A stretch of 64,000 nt of DNA from Marthasterias glacialis (Eukaryota > Echinodermata > Asteroidea > Forcipulatida > Asteriidae). Both the position numbers and the translations under genes were made by a program. Positions 11,041-21,815 of this stretch are shown here, piece after piece. Each line of letters opens with the position of its first letter. Within the stretch, counting starts at the first letter, position 1. The notes under the pieces were generated by a model that was not told the origin of the DNA, made no database searches, and saw nothing but the letters and a program-made list of their open reading frames with translations. The stretch is from contig OU452222.1 of assembly GCA_911728455.2 (NCBI GenBank), positions 9,570,108 to 9,634,107 of the forward strand, written 5' to 3'.

Positions 11041-11310
11041 GGGTATGGCCAAGCCGTAGAGTGCATGTTTTGGTGGCTGAATCATCGGAGTGTGGGTTCG
11101 AGTCCTGTTTGTGACACTTCTGTCTTTGAGTAAGACACTGTTCCTAACATGAGTGTAAATTGGTGCCTGTGAGGGTAGATATTGTTGATTTGGATTATTA
11201 ACAACGTGTGCGCCTATACTTGTATGGAGTTCAGATGGTTACAGGAATGCTTAAAGGCTTGATACATGTGTGTAAACAGGGGGTAATAAGTATTTAAAGG
11301 CTTTTGAGGG
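11041..11310 (+). mobile_element. tRNA-derived SINE, family A, copy 1 (plus strand)
   Basis: Pol III promoter elements are visible. A diverged A box is at about 11046-11060 (TGGCCAAGCCGTAGA). A B box at 11095-11105 (GGTTCGAGTCC) fits GGTTCGANTCC perfectly. The body that follows (GTGACACTTCTGTCTTTGAG, then GTGCCTGTGAGGGTAGATAT, then ACAGGAATGCTTAAAGGCTT) is shared with the inverted copy at 21531-21815, which establishes a dispersed family. This copy fades out before the 3' stem/GAAAC motif present in the other copy. SINEs are mobilised by a partner LINE; none is visible here. Confidence 0.85.
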
Positions 11311-11483
11311 GCCTTTTTACTAAAGAGCGTGGACCAACCAATATTCGACGAGCCCAAGCTAGTATGTCAAGTTGGTGTATGCAACATTGAAAACACTGCA
11401 ATCATTCATAGATTAAGGAACTGTAATGTGCAGTATTTCATGTTAGGTACAGCTTTGTAAAGGTAAAATAATCACTTTGCTGC

Positions 11484-11503
11484 CGGGTGGGGGGGGGGGG
11501 GTA
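11484..11503. repeat. Poly(G) run
   Basis: About twelve G in a row inside GGGTGGGGG context. It is one of at least a dozen long G or C runs in the window (others near 6970, 14160, 18676, 24568, 28695, 29684, 45208, 58655, 58795, 60218, 60450, 60915 and 62529). Such runs are prone to length errors in assembly. Confidence 0.8.
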
Positions 11504-12202
11504 GGTGATGAGAGTGATTGGAGGTGCAGGTGGTCATAACATTGCCAATTTTCGTAATTTCGCACTCTGTACTGTCATTCTCCAATTGGTAATAGGAAGA
11601 GCTGATCATGCAGATGTGATGTGCTTACATGTACCTGCTATAGACGATGAGATAATTGGTTGTTGGAGCATACGTAGATGCACTGATGATGACTATTGCC
11701 GTAAACTCGGTTCTCTGCTCGTCTCTTAATGTTTGGGACGTCACGTCTCCTTTCATACAACACGTTCAATATCCGCCGTCTCAGTTATCTGGCCAATCAC
11801 CAATAAAGTTACTGGCTAGCTGGTCTTTTTTTATCAATCAGCTCTGAAGAAATGTTTCCCAACTCAGGAACCCCTTCAACTGCATGAACTCCAAGAAGAT
11901 TCTAAAAACATTTAACACTTTGCACTCCATTGTTACTCTTTCTTTGATGTGAATGTCTAATGATCTTTAGGTCATAATCTCTGACATTCAGACGTTCAGA
12001 TTTGGGTCTTGGACCTTCAGATCTTTGACTTGGTCTCAAATTGTTTGATCATGGTTTCATTCCATGTCTTGTTCCCAGACTTCCGGATCACTATTTCAAC
12101 AGTAATGGCAATATGCTTTTACCCTTACTCCCTAGCAGTTTTTGCTAGAAACCATACCAAATCCGCCAAAATCAATCAATTGAGAGACAGTAAGTATGCA
12201 AC
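11504..12202. other. Non-coding spacer
   Basis: Unremarkable unique-looking sequence. I see no exon or repeat that I can define, only short chance ORFs. Confidence 0.4.
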
Positions 12203-12443
12203 AGTACTGAATCAATCATAATCAACCAATGCTGAAGTACTGAATCAACCAGAATCAATCACTAACATTTGGAGTATCTTGACTGGTTTGGTACAGTAGG
12301 CTTCCAATTCGACCAACTCTACAGAAACCAACCAGTGGTTTTAAATTACTGAAAGACCACCTCAATCAAAATCAACCAGTATTTCAATCTGGTAGTGTAC
12401 TGAATCAATCGGAATCAAGCATATTCAGCCGATTGATTTTGAT
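12203..12443 (+). repeat. Degenerate AATCAA-rich repeat, about 33 bp spacing
   Basis: Near-identical segments AGTACTGAATCAATCATAAT, AGTACTGAATCAACCAGAAT and GTGTACTGAATCAATCGGAA start at about 12203, 12236 and 12405. The first two are 33 bp apart and the third is close to five units further on. The intervening sequence has AACCAACC and AATCAAAATCAACCAG remnants, which suggests a decayed tandem array. Confidence 0.5.
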
Positions 12444-12659
12444 GGACTTGGGACAGTTAGGGCTAAGGCATGTATTAAATTTATGCCTAAAGAGGTCCTT
12501 GCCTTTTTAGGTTTAAAATCTTTGATCTTTTTTTCCAAAACGGCTGCATTTCAGAGAGTTATTTTTAAAGCTTTTACAAACCCCTGCGGGAAATTTACAA
12601 ATATTGAATATCGTGCCATCTTCAAAGTACTGGAACCTCAAACCTTATAGTACATTCTT

Positions 12660-13110
12660 AATCTTTTCATCTTGTGTGCGCTCGCCTTGTTGCTCTGCAG
12701 AGTCGAGATTGATGTCTTCTGTTTAACTTGTCATCCGTCACTAAGCCTTGAAATCTTCCTGTCCTAAGACGACAACCCCGCAAGTCACGAAAAAGGAGAA
12801 TGCCAGTGACTGATGCACGATCGCATCTCTTAGCAAACAGAATTTGACCCACCTAAGCGCCCCAAACGTATATTAATTTATCATCTGGAAGGGGGGAGGG
12901 GGGTGAGACGATCGGAGAGTTGAGCCCATCGGCCCTCAGGGGACCGGCATGTTGCAGGGTAATTCCGCTCGTTAATCCTTCTTTCTATGTATTCGACCGT
13001 GGAGATACCGCCCCCAGAGACGTTGTGGGAGATGAGACCTAATTTGAGATGGTGTGTTCGGGCGGATGAAGGGGGGCGGAATCATTAGGGCTTGCCCCTG
13101 ATATTATTTC
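12660..13110. promoter_or_regulatory. CpG-dense islet, possible promoter or enhancer
   Basis: About two dozen CpG dinucleotides fall in roughly 430 bp (for example ACGATCGG, TCGACCG, TCGGGCGG), against long neighbouring stretches with almost none. GGGGGGAGGGGGG and GGGGGGCGG tracts resemble Sp/KLF-type sites. No exon or start codon context is recognisable on either strand. A promoter of an unrecognised transcript, an enhancer or a young GC-rich insertion are all possible. Confidence 0.35.
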
Positions 13111-13539
13111 CTCAGAGAATGCCAAGAAAACTATGTTTGCAGTGCCCGGAGTATGTGTACAATGTGCACACCTAAACATCCTAGGGAGAAATACAATACT
13201 GTTATTAGATACACCGTCAACCCGGGGAGGATTTTCGTAACATGAATTTCCTGAGCATTGAGCTGAGAATTGCTTAGGAGCTAAATTATTGGGTAATAAT
13301 CCATTAGTCTGAGACTGATTTGCAGGTGCTTGAGTCTTTTTTTCATCCTGAGAAATAGTCGCTCATGGACAGTTATCAGCAAAATAATTGGATAAATCTT
13401 CTAAGAATGAGTTTCTTTATACACGGCATGCTTAGAGGAAAGATGCAAAGCAAGCTTGTTTACCAGCTGAAGTGAAGTATCGGATGCTCCATGTGTCCTG
13501 CATGCAGATACAGGAGAATGTTAACGGGAAAACTGCATT

Positions 13540-14490
13540 GCATGACAAGAACATACATGTGTTTACGTTAGTTATCAGCTAACATAGTACATGTAATGTA
13601 TGGGATATACACTGTATGTCACCTACCTGATGATCAAGTACATGTAGTGTTGTAAAGTGATGCTGCATGAATTTTCAATTCCATAATTATGCAAGCAGAA
13701 AATCTACTCAGTACATGCTGTGTATAAAGTACTTTCCCATGTACATGTATGTATGATAATACATTCACATTATCAGTACACATCTACATGTACATCTAGT
13801 ACGCATTGTGGATGTCCATTTACTGCATCAACCCATGACAAATTTCTTTTAGCTAAATTGTAATCCCCAGAACTCACTAAGCGGGAAAATCACCCGGCAT
13901 TTCTAGTTACCAGCTAAATTAGATTTTGACCTGGGTGTCAGCTTTGATTACATGTAGGCTAACCTCCTTGAGTGTGTTTTGAGAATTGTTGTCATAGGCC
14001 AAGCAAGTGTATCACTTCTACTGAGGCTCATTCCATTCCCAATTGGTTAAATTGTTATGGCTCCTAAGCCATGCAGAGAAAAAATTGACAGGAATGATGA
14101 GATAAATTTTCCATACTTTTTACTGTCAAATGATATCATTTGGTTGCAGTGTGTGTGTTGGGGGGGGGGGTGTGGGGAGGAGGGGTTGGTCGGCAAACCC
14201 ATCATAGTCGTCGCTGTTAATCCTGTCTTTATTAGATTGGTTTCCTCCTCTAACCGGTAACCTGATAAGACTCGAGAGAAGTCATCAGCCGGGAAGTGGC
14301 TGGCAACCTCTCCTTTTGACCTTACCCATTCAAGCACGTAAGCCAACACCGTGAGTAACGAGGAAAATTAATAAAATCTATTCATCGATATAAGTGCAAT
14401 CAATTTATTCGGTTACATATGTGCGTGTAAGTGTGGTTTTCTAGCATTAATGACATGTACACTGTACATACATGTACACGTACAAGCATA
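13540..14490. repeat. Cluster of TACATGTA palindromes
   Basis: TACATGTA occurs about six times here (near 13586, 13637, 13740, 13787, 13944 and 14463), with further GTACA/TGTAC variants between. The motif is spread over the whole window at roughly thirty sites. No repeat body is shared around the copies. Confidence 0.6.
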
Positions 14491-14631
14491 TGATTTGTTG
14501 TTTACTCGATCCTTTGGGAGTGAGGGGGTGGGGAGGGGAGTAGATGGGCACAGGGTTATTTACCCCACTTTTAATCAATGCAAGTAGTTGATTTATAAGT
14601 TTGTTGTTCCCACTAGACCATGACCATCAGA

Positions 14632-14780
14632 CCAGTGGCGTAGCCACAGGGGTTGGGGGCGGGGAGGCCTGGGGGACACATGCCCCCACTACTTGCCAGT
14701 GCCTCCCAAGGTGTCCTTCCCCATGAAAAACATCCAGATACATGTAATTCATTAAAAAAAACTGTATCTGAAAACCTAAA
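14632..14780 (+). mobile_element. MITE with CAGTGGCGTAGCCA end, copy 1 (right end decayed)
   Basis: It starts CAGTGGCGTAGCCACAGG followed by G-rich sequence. The downstream blocks CCAGTGCCTCCCAAGGTG and AGATACATGTAATTCATT are shared, in order, with 28682-28846. The right inverted terminus seen in copy 2 is not recognisable here. Elements starting GTGGCGTAGCCAGG are common in marine invertebrate genomes; the superfamily was not determined. Confidence 0.65.
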
Positions 14781-16079
14781 CAAAGGCAACAGCTGATTTC
14801 GGTTGTAATAATCAAAATTATTGGACAATGTGTTAAACATGCTGAAAAGTGTGCACAGTTTTTCACTATTTTCTCCCGACTCAGATGACTGATTGATGAC
14901 AAATTTTCACAGGTTTGTTTTTTCATGTTGAATCAGAAAAAGTAAGAACAATGCATCATCAGCTTTACCAATCCTGTATAGTGCCTTTAACTCACCATTG
15001 ATTTGTCTTCACATCAATTTAAGAAATTATTCAAAAGTTTTTCAAAATTACAATTTTGTTTACCACAAACCTGTCAACTGCTCCCATAAGTTTTTAGTCC
15101 ATGCAAAGCTTACCCATTTAAGTTTACTTAACACATATGTATTTGTGTGCATGTACTACATATAGTGAAGAAATTCACTGAACCTTTTTCCCCATACAAG
15201 TCTTAAAAAGTATAAATCTATTTAAGATTTACTCCTAAAAGTGGGTGTGGCCAGGCCATCTTAATACTTTTCATGGGCATCTGCCAATCCAAAAATTTGA
15301 TTGAAATTTTGTTTTAAATCCAAATCCCTACACATCTGTTTGTATATCAAACGTGCTATCATCAAGATTGTCCCCACCCAACACTTCCATTAACTGTAAA
15401 CCCGGCTGGAAAAGGGGCTTTATGATCGAGGCACGTTTCGTGACTAAAATGAGTCCAATGATAGAGGGAATTTTTTTTCCTCCCTGATCAGTGGGAACCA
15501 AAGTACGGCATCCACCGCGTAAAAAGGCCTTGATTCGATTTAGCACAGCACACGGCACAGCCATTTAATTTGATTGTACCTTATGTCCAGGTAATTGCAC
15601 ACAAGCCACCATGAATTTGTGAAATTTAGTAAGTCTTCGGTGTAAGTCTTTACTCCAGGCATTTGTCTTGTTGCCTGGCGTATTGACGGGTGCTTCGCAA
15701 GACCTACTCCTTGCCTGTCTCATGTCATACTCTCAGGAGAAAGACTGTGTCCCCCCTGCAAAGTTGCCTCCCACTAAAGAAATCTCCATAATTATAAGTA
15801 ACTGAGCATCAGCTCCTGAAGGACTGAAAATTTATCCCTGAGCTGAAGGGAAAGGGCACTTTTCATGTAAATAGTGAAATGCTTTTCATCACAATAAGAA
15901 AGTCCATGGGAATCTTTCTATAGGGCACCAAGGCCAAAACAAGGACAAGTTTGCCTCAGTGGATGCTTATGAATGTGAATCTCCACCAGACCCCAAGTCT
16001 TCTGTTGAGCTTTGTACGATTGCTTTAAAAACAGGCTGTGTGTTTAGTCTCTATGCTACATGAATAAACTTAATGCCGC
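14781..16079. other. Non-coding spacer
   Basis: AT-rich sequence without recognisable exons. An ORF-free part near 15450-15560 is slightly CpG-rich. I see no repeat family here that matches the rest of the window. Confidence 0.4.
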
Positions 16080-16330
16080 GGATCTTCAAATTATTCTGTG
16101 CCACTTGAAGGGATTAATTTCCTGGAACGGCCGGAATCATTTTTCTTTGAGAATACCGCTGTCACAAAGAAACCCTAACTGAACAAAGCCAAGAGAACAA
16201 AGATTCTCATTAATGCACAGGGATTTTTTATTTCGCTTTCGAGAAAAAATCAGATTCATTCAGCATAAATCGGAGACACGGCCAATAATTGGTCCCATGG
16301 CCATAACCAAAGCTGGAATCTAGGCTCACT
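16080..16330. promoter_or_regulatory. Candidate enhancer-like islet (TCF/Sox-type and homeodomain-type motifs)
   Basis: Contains GGGATTAATT (bicoid/Otx- plus homeodomain-type), two GAACAAAG sites 14 bp apart (about 16183 and 16197; WWCAAAG is the TCF/LEF core and AACAAAG also fits Sox), TCTCATTAATG, and an 11 bp palindrome CCAATAATTGG (about 16283) with an NF-Y-like CCAAT on each strand. It is non-coding and not a known repeat of this window. Motif clustering alone is weak evidence. Confidence 0.25.
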
Positions 16331-16698
16331 CAGACTTACCTCTATTGAGCCGAAAAACAATGATAAACAATGGAGGAAGCCTCACGATGTCTTGTAATCG
16401 TCTTCTTATAACAAAAGGCAGCTTTAACAAAAGGACAAAGGTCTGGAATAAGGAATTATACAATAACCTCTGCATAAAGGGAGAGTTTCAGCATTATTTC
16501 CAGTACCATCTGTCTTCTTTGTGTGGGTGAAACAAAGCATTGCAGGTTGAGTGCATGCGCTGTGCGTACTCCGGAATGGAATGTCCGGGTGACCTTCATT
16601 CCGGTCTTTTAAATTCACATCTTCCGATTTCTGTCGGGGAAAATATTGGCGTGGATAAATGTCATCCGGCGTTAACTGGTTTATAGACCCTCTTGCAT

Positions 16699-16808
16699 TT
16701 GACATCACATGCTGAAACAGCACCCTCACTGAGGTCAAAGAAAGACCTCTCATTGGCTAAGAGTTGTATGTGGCGCGTACAGACGTGCATGTTTCCATTG
16801 TTTGACCT
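16699..16808 (+). mobile_element. Dispersed repeat R, copy 1
   Basis: Shares ordered blocks with 23769-23880: GACATCACATGCTGAAACAG, CCCTCACTGAGGTCAAAG, CATTGGCTAAGAG, TGTGGCGCGTACA and CATTGTTTGA. The two copies are in the same orientation, roughly 80 percent similar by eye, 7 kb apart. No coding capacity and no clear terminal repeats. The class is unknown. Confidence 0.75.
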
Positions 16809-18204
16809 TTGGTTACCAATGGGTCCGTAACAACAAAACTTCTGAAAATATTACTGTTTAGAAACTTGTGCTGTCATTTAGCCTTTGAAAAAAGCCTCTG
16901 CTTGGGTTGAAACATCAGTGGCCATTTACAGTTTGTTCCATTTTTGAGACATGATACCAGGGAAATCATTCCTTCCTATCGCCAAGTAATTAGAAAACTG
17001 TCTCCCAACTATTTTTGAAATAAGCATAAAAGTGCAAACAAATCCTTTACAATTTTTTAAATGGATGTTTGATTTGTTTTATCCTTCTTTTTTTATGGCA
17101 CTGTTACAGATAATGAAATAGAATTCATCAATCAATGTTTAACACTTCCTTTCTAGATTAGAAAATCTTCACAAAATTTCTTGTATCGTTTTGTTTATAT
17201 AGCCTTTACTTTCAGCAGGCTTTTATCAAATTCATGACACTTTCTTGTCTAGATCCTATCACAAAAGCAATCAACTCCCACAGGTCCTATAGCACTTAGT
17301 GTCTACTTACGAAAAAAAGCTGCCTTCTCATTGAGATGCATGAAATGCACAGGTACATTAATGCACACTGTGTGCACAGTACTTTCACATGAATGGTGAT
17401 CATTCTACATGCAGAATCCTAATGGCAGAGCAAGCACCTTCTGGTTTAAAAAAAAACACCCAAGCCTCCCACTGCCTTGCAATCCAACCGCCAGTTTTTA
17501 ATTCAATTTACCTGGGAAACGTAAATTATCCAGTAATAAAGAGTGCTATGATGAAAGAGCATAATGTACCCATAGATCCAGTTACGGAATTTATTTCATT
17601 TTTTCCTGATTATTTTATTTAGCGAGAAACACAAGTTGAAATGGTAATGGAAAAAGAAAAATTACGAGACGCTAATGGATAACTGAAGTTATCCATATCG
17701 CGCGACTCATGGAGCGAAATTTCCCCAAGAAAGTCACTGCAACTTTTTTTTGTTCACCGTCACCCTCTTGAGAGGACAAACAATTTCTGCCGTAGTTAAA
17801 AGTGTTGCATTACAGTTCATGACCGCTCGGGATCGGCGTGGTGGGCACCGGGGACTATTTACAATGAATTGTCAATATTTGAATGACTGGCTGTGAACCG
17901 GTGAAAGAGAACATTGGCCTGAATTCCCGTACTTTGTAATCAGACATTAGGAGTGATACAGAGGGGATGTTGACACAGGGGATTAGACTAGTTCTTCCCT
18001 ATGTTACATCCCCACACGGCTATGGGTTGACACACATTACAATATTGCCACAAATGGCTCTTTTTGGGCAAATGGTTTTGATAATCTCTAACTGCATTTA
18101 GACCAATTGCATCTGCCACACAGATTAAAATTGCTTGCAAAAATTATTTGTTTAGCAAATGTTTTAAAGAGTGGCTTCCATGGTCAAATTTAGTTTTGTG
18201 ATGC
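16809..18204. other. Non-coding spacer with a perfect short palindrome
   Basis: Mostly unique sequence. At 17675-17696 ATGGATAACT and AGTTATCCAT form perfect 10 bp arms around GA, in a CpG-richer zone (17660-17850) with ATCGCGCGACT and CGGGATCGGCG. This zone could be regulatory. No exons recognised. Confidence 0.4.
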
Positions 18205-18584
18205 TCTCATTTTCCAATAGATAGAACCCGTAAGTCTCTAGCCCTGCTTTAAAGTGGTGTAAAATGCAATTGTATTTGGTACTCATTTCGAGCAAAAGTT
18301 GAAACAGGACGTCATTGGATGTCAACAACAAATAGGTCTGTACATTCTAAGGAGGAATTTTTCGTCAAATTCAACGCCGTTTTGATTGAATATCATGGAA
18401 AGTCTTGCAAAAATGTACAGACCATTGTATTTAAAATGTGACGTCATTGGATGTTTTTGGATGTTGACAAATTTAGCATTGGAATGTTATCAAATACAAT
18501 GGCATTTTACACCCTTTTAATGTGAGGTTAGAGACTTGTACTTTTCTTTCCACTTTCATGAGACTCCATCTATTGGGAAATGAG
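18205..18584. mobile_element. Foldback element with long inverted arms
   Basis: The left arm (about 18205-18290) starts CTCATTTTCCAATAGAT and includes GTGTAAAATGCAATTGTATT. The right arm (about 18490-18584) is its inverted counterpart, with AATACAATGGCATTTTACAC and ending ATCTATTGGGAAATGAG. Inner segments are also inverted (TCTGTACAT and ATGTACAGA), so almost the whole 380 bp can fold back. GACGTCATTGGATGT occurs twice in direct orientation inside (about 18309 and 18441). Non-autonomous, no ORF. Confidence 0.85.
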
Positions 18585-18675
18585 TACATTATAAAACTGA
18601 TAATATAGAAAGATGGGCAAATATTATGTTGTACTTTTAGTGGAGAGCACAATGCTCGTTTTTTCGGGGGTGGCG

Positions 18676-18691
18676 GGGGGGGGGGGGGGGA
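18676..18691. repeat. Poly(G) run followed by ACACACAC
   Basis: A G-rich tract, GGGGGTGGCGGGG then a run of about fourteen G, and a short AC stretch. It has no associated element boundaries that I can define. Confidence 0.7.
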
Positions 18692-19337
18692 ACACACACA
18701 GATTCTTTAAGCACTTTCAAATTCTCCAAGTAATTTTTTCTGGGGAAAGTGCTTTTGTTCAAATGTCCTGTTTCATTGCATATTAACTGTGCTGCATTGT
18801 TCTCTATGTAGGATGTTCTGTTGATGGCCGATAAAAGGAAATCTTTCATAAGATATTTTGATTCAATAAGAGACGATCCAAGGTTCATGATACAAGGTTT
18901 ACTCATCACTAAAGCTATTTTAATATCATCACGAGACATTTTTACATTCATTTTTAAAACCTTGAACACGCGAGTATCAAATCACATTTTGGCCTTCCAC
19001 AACATGATTGACTGAACAGTAATATTTACACAGGTCTATTTTCCTATGAAATCAAATCATGGCTGGATGCTCCATCGCATTTTTGTCAAACCACGCCTGG
19101 CAGAGCTTCAAGACTTAAACCAGCATATTTTTCCAATCTCACAAACACAGCTTCACTGACCAAGTGTGGCAAATTGTTCAAGTTTCCAATTAGAGTAAGC
19201 CTGGATGGCAGGTAACTTCAAGGGAATGAATTGTGAATTATGTATTTATTCCAACATGTATGAATCGTTTGTATTCATGAAAATCCTTGGCATTTTCACC
19301 TCCGAAACAGTTCCATATCCGTCAAAAATCCTTATGC

Positions 19338-19484
19338 TATAGACCTTATACATTGACGTCATCCCTCCACCATCTTAGATGTAAAACGATGATGAAAAAA
19401 TGGAAACGCTGTGGATGGCAACCTTCTTGTGACCTCTATGCGAGAGTGCCCAACTCTAGTGACGCTGTGTGCATAAGGTCTATT
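19338..19484. mobile_element. Small TIR element (TATAGACCTTAT)
   Basis: The left end TATAGACCTTATACATTGAC and right end GTGTGCATAAGGTCTATT are inverted copies over about 22 bp, with GACGTCA inside the left and GTGACGC inside the right. Total about 147 bp, no ORF. The target-site duplication is ambiguous (a TA is possible). Confidence 0.7.
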
Positions 19485-21530
19485 AAATCATCACCCATTA
19501 TGTGTGGACCAAAACGTTGGTAGATTGGTCCTGTTTTTTGAACAGTAATATTGTATAACACCAGTTTTTTGTTTGGCTGTGTAATACTAAATCCGTCAAA
19601 CTCGGGCAAGATGTGACTTAAGGCTTCTGAGGGATTGATGTACCGTGGTTAGGGTTATTGGAAAGATGCTTTTGTGGTACTCTGTAGGTACTGCATGTGT
19701 CTGTGCACATTTAAATTGAAATCTTTACTTAGAATTGTTCACAATAACCCAAACGTACATTTAAAACAATATAAAGTAACCCAAAGGAAAAAGTTGACAA
19801 ATTAATGTATTTTATATTAATTTTCGTGTCTTCATTTTCATGGTACCTGTTTAAGTGTTTTGTACAAGCCATGTTTTTTTTGTTCAAAAGTGTGAGGTTC
19901 AACGAGACCCCTTTACAGCTGTGGGCCTCCTTCATCACTCTCCTACATGTAGTACTTCCTTACTTCAAGTTACCTCACCCCAAATAAAACAGATTTTCCA
20001 TCTGAAAAACCCTGCAGAGCAAAACATTCCATCCTGGGGAATCGGTAAACACTTAAAGCTTCCGAAAGGTGTTCAGGTGCACAGCAATTAAGTCCACACA
20101 GGAAGACTCTACGCCCCCACAAGGCGGGTCTTGAATCTGTCTCTCTCTTCTGTCTCTCAAGCCGAGCATTACAGGTGGTGCTCCAGGAGGGTCGTGGTGT
20201 AATGTTTTGGATGAACCTGTCTAGGAGCTTCTTGAGGAACTGTCTGTAGGTGGATCACTTACCCTACCTGTCTCAGGCCTGGCCTAGATACATTTATATA
20301 CTACATGAATACCAATGACCTCGGAGGTACGATCAGTACTGACTTAACCGGACAGGATTGTCTGCTGTTTTACTATACACCAAGGCTCCTTAATTGAACT
20401 AAAACTGGGGCCATGCTACCAGCTTGGAATGATTAAATGGATTGCTGGTGCCTGAAGAAACACTAATATATTCATTAGCCCCACGGCCCTTCCTTTCCAA
20501 TCCCGTGATTTTTACGCCCAAGCTGACGTTGCATCGCGTTGCATTGGAGTTGTTTTCACGAGTATCGGTTCACTTCAGTTAGAAGTGCCCGTGCCCAAAA
20601 AATCAATAGGGACTGGAACGCAGGATCCCCGCCAGATCCCGTGCGGCCATTTAGGAGCGCTGGACGTCAGTTTCTCACCCAAATGTTTTGCTGATTTATC
20701 CGAGGAATTTTCAGAAGTGCCAATTATGGTGTGCATGAGTACACTCTGAGCAAACACAAGATTTGTTCGGCTGGTTAAACTCCTGTGGATTCAGGGAAAA
20801 TGTAAATAATTATATTGAGAAATAGTTGGCAAATAGTCCAGTCAGTACAGCCCTCAATGCCAGTGTTTTGATATCATTCCTCAAGTGGCGTGTAAATTTA
20901 CTGAAATCTTATTTGGTTTGTGTGTGCGATACACAGGGTGCTTTTTCATCGTTACTCACATTACATTGATCATGAGTGTCACAAATCTGTTTTTCTGAGT
21001 GATGTACGTGATTTGATTATTGACAGTCAAATTGATTTTAACGTTTCAAGTCAAAGAAAATCTGTTTTCTTAAAGTACTCTTATCCAACAGATGGGTGAT
21101 TTCAAGCTAACTCAAATTACACAGACCACATGATTATGAACTACGGTTATCTGAATGGTTCTTGTGACTTGAAAATTGTTATTGACAGTGACAAATTTCA
21201 ATGCATTCAAATGTGAAAACTCTCTAGAACTCCAGATTTTTTATTCCTGTGTTGTGAATGTTCTGGAGTTACCGCAGAGTTTTATTATTTCGTTAAGTCA
21301 AAGAAAAATTTGTAGCTTCCAGGTTCACAATGTTTTCCATTCAGCATGTTTTTCCTAGTAACTTCCACAGTTAATGTACAATCATGATGGCGTGGCAGTG
21401 AATTCAAGATAAACATAAGTAGAAAGTGATCAAAGCTTTTTTTTATCTTGTGCCAACTTTCTTTAGAGGTATGGATACGTTAAAACATTATAATAATAAA
21501 CAATAATAATAGTATATAATTGTTAATGGC
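19485..21530. other. Non-coding spacer
   Basis: No exon recognised. A CpG-richer patch is at about 20500-20660. An AT-rich stretch of TAATAATAA-type sequence at 21489-21520 forms the tail of the adjacent minus-strand SINE. Confidence 0.4.
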
Positions 21531-21815
21531 CTCAGGTTTCGACCCTATAGCAGAGTCTTTCTCAAAGGCTAAATGTTCCCCCTGTGCAATGAGCCCTAAG
21601 CATTCCTAAAATCATCTCAACTCCTTAGGAGTACGCAGTACCTGCAGCCAACTGGGTGGACAGGTTGCTGATTATTCATATCAACAATCTCTATCCTAGC
21701 AGGTACCCATTTACTCCTGGATAGTGAGAAGCAATTATAGTCAAGTGTCAAAGACACAAGTGTCACAAGCAGGACTGGAACCAACACTCCTGTGTATAAG
21801 TATTGAAAGATAAGT
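21531..21815 (-). mobile_element. tRNA-derived SINE, family A, copy 2 (minus strand)
   Basis: On the minus strand the B box is GGTTCCAGTCC (complement of 21776-21786, one mismatch). It is followed by the same body as copy 1: GACACTTGTGTCTTTGA, GGGTACCTGCTAGGATAGAG, TTTTAGGAATGCTTAGGGCT. The 3' part adds TTTGAGAAAGACTCTGCTAT followed by AGGGTCGAAACC, which folds into a 6 bp stem with a 5 nt loop followed by GAAAC (complement of 21536-21557). An AT-rich tail (AATAATAATA type) follows at 21485-21520. The A box is decayed. Confidence 0.85.

Noticed and set aside
11041-11115. tRNA gene on the plus strand
   Set aside because: The A box is diverged and the sequence continues into a body shared with the inverted copy at 21.6 kb, so it is a SINE head.
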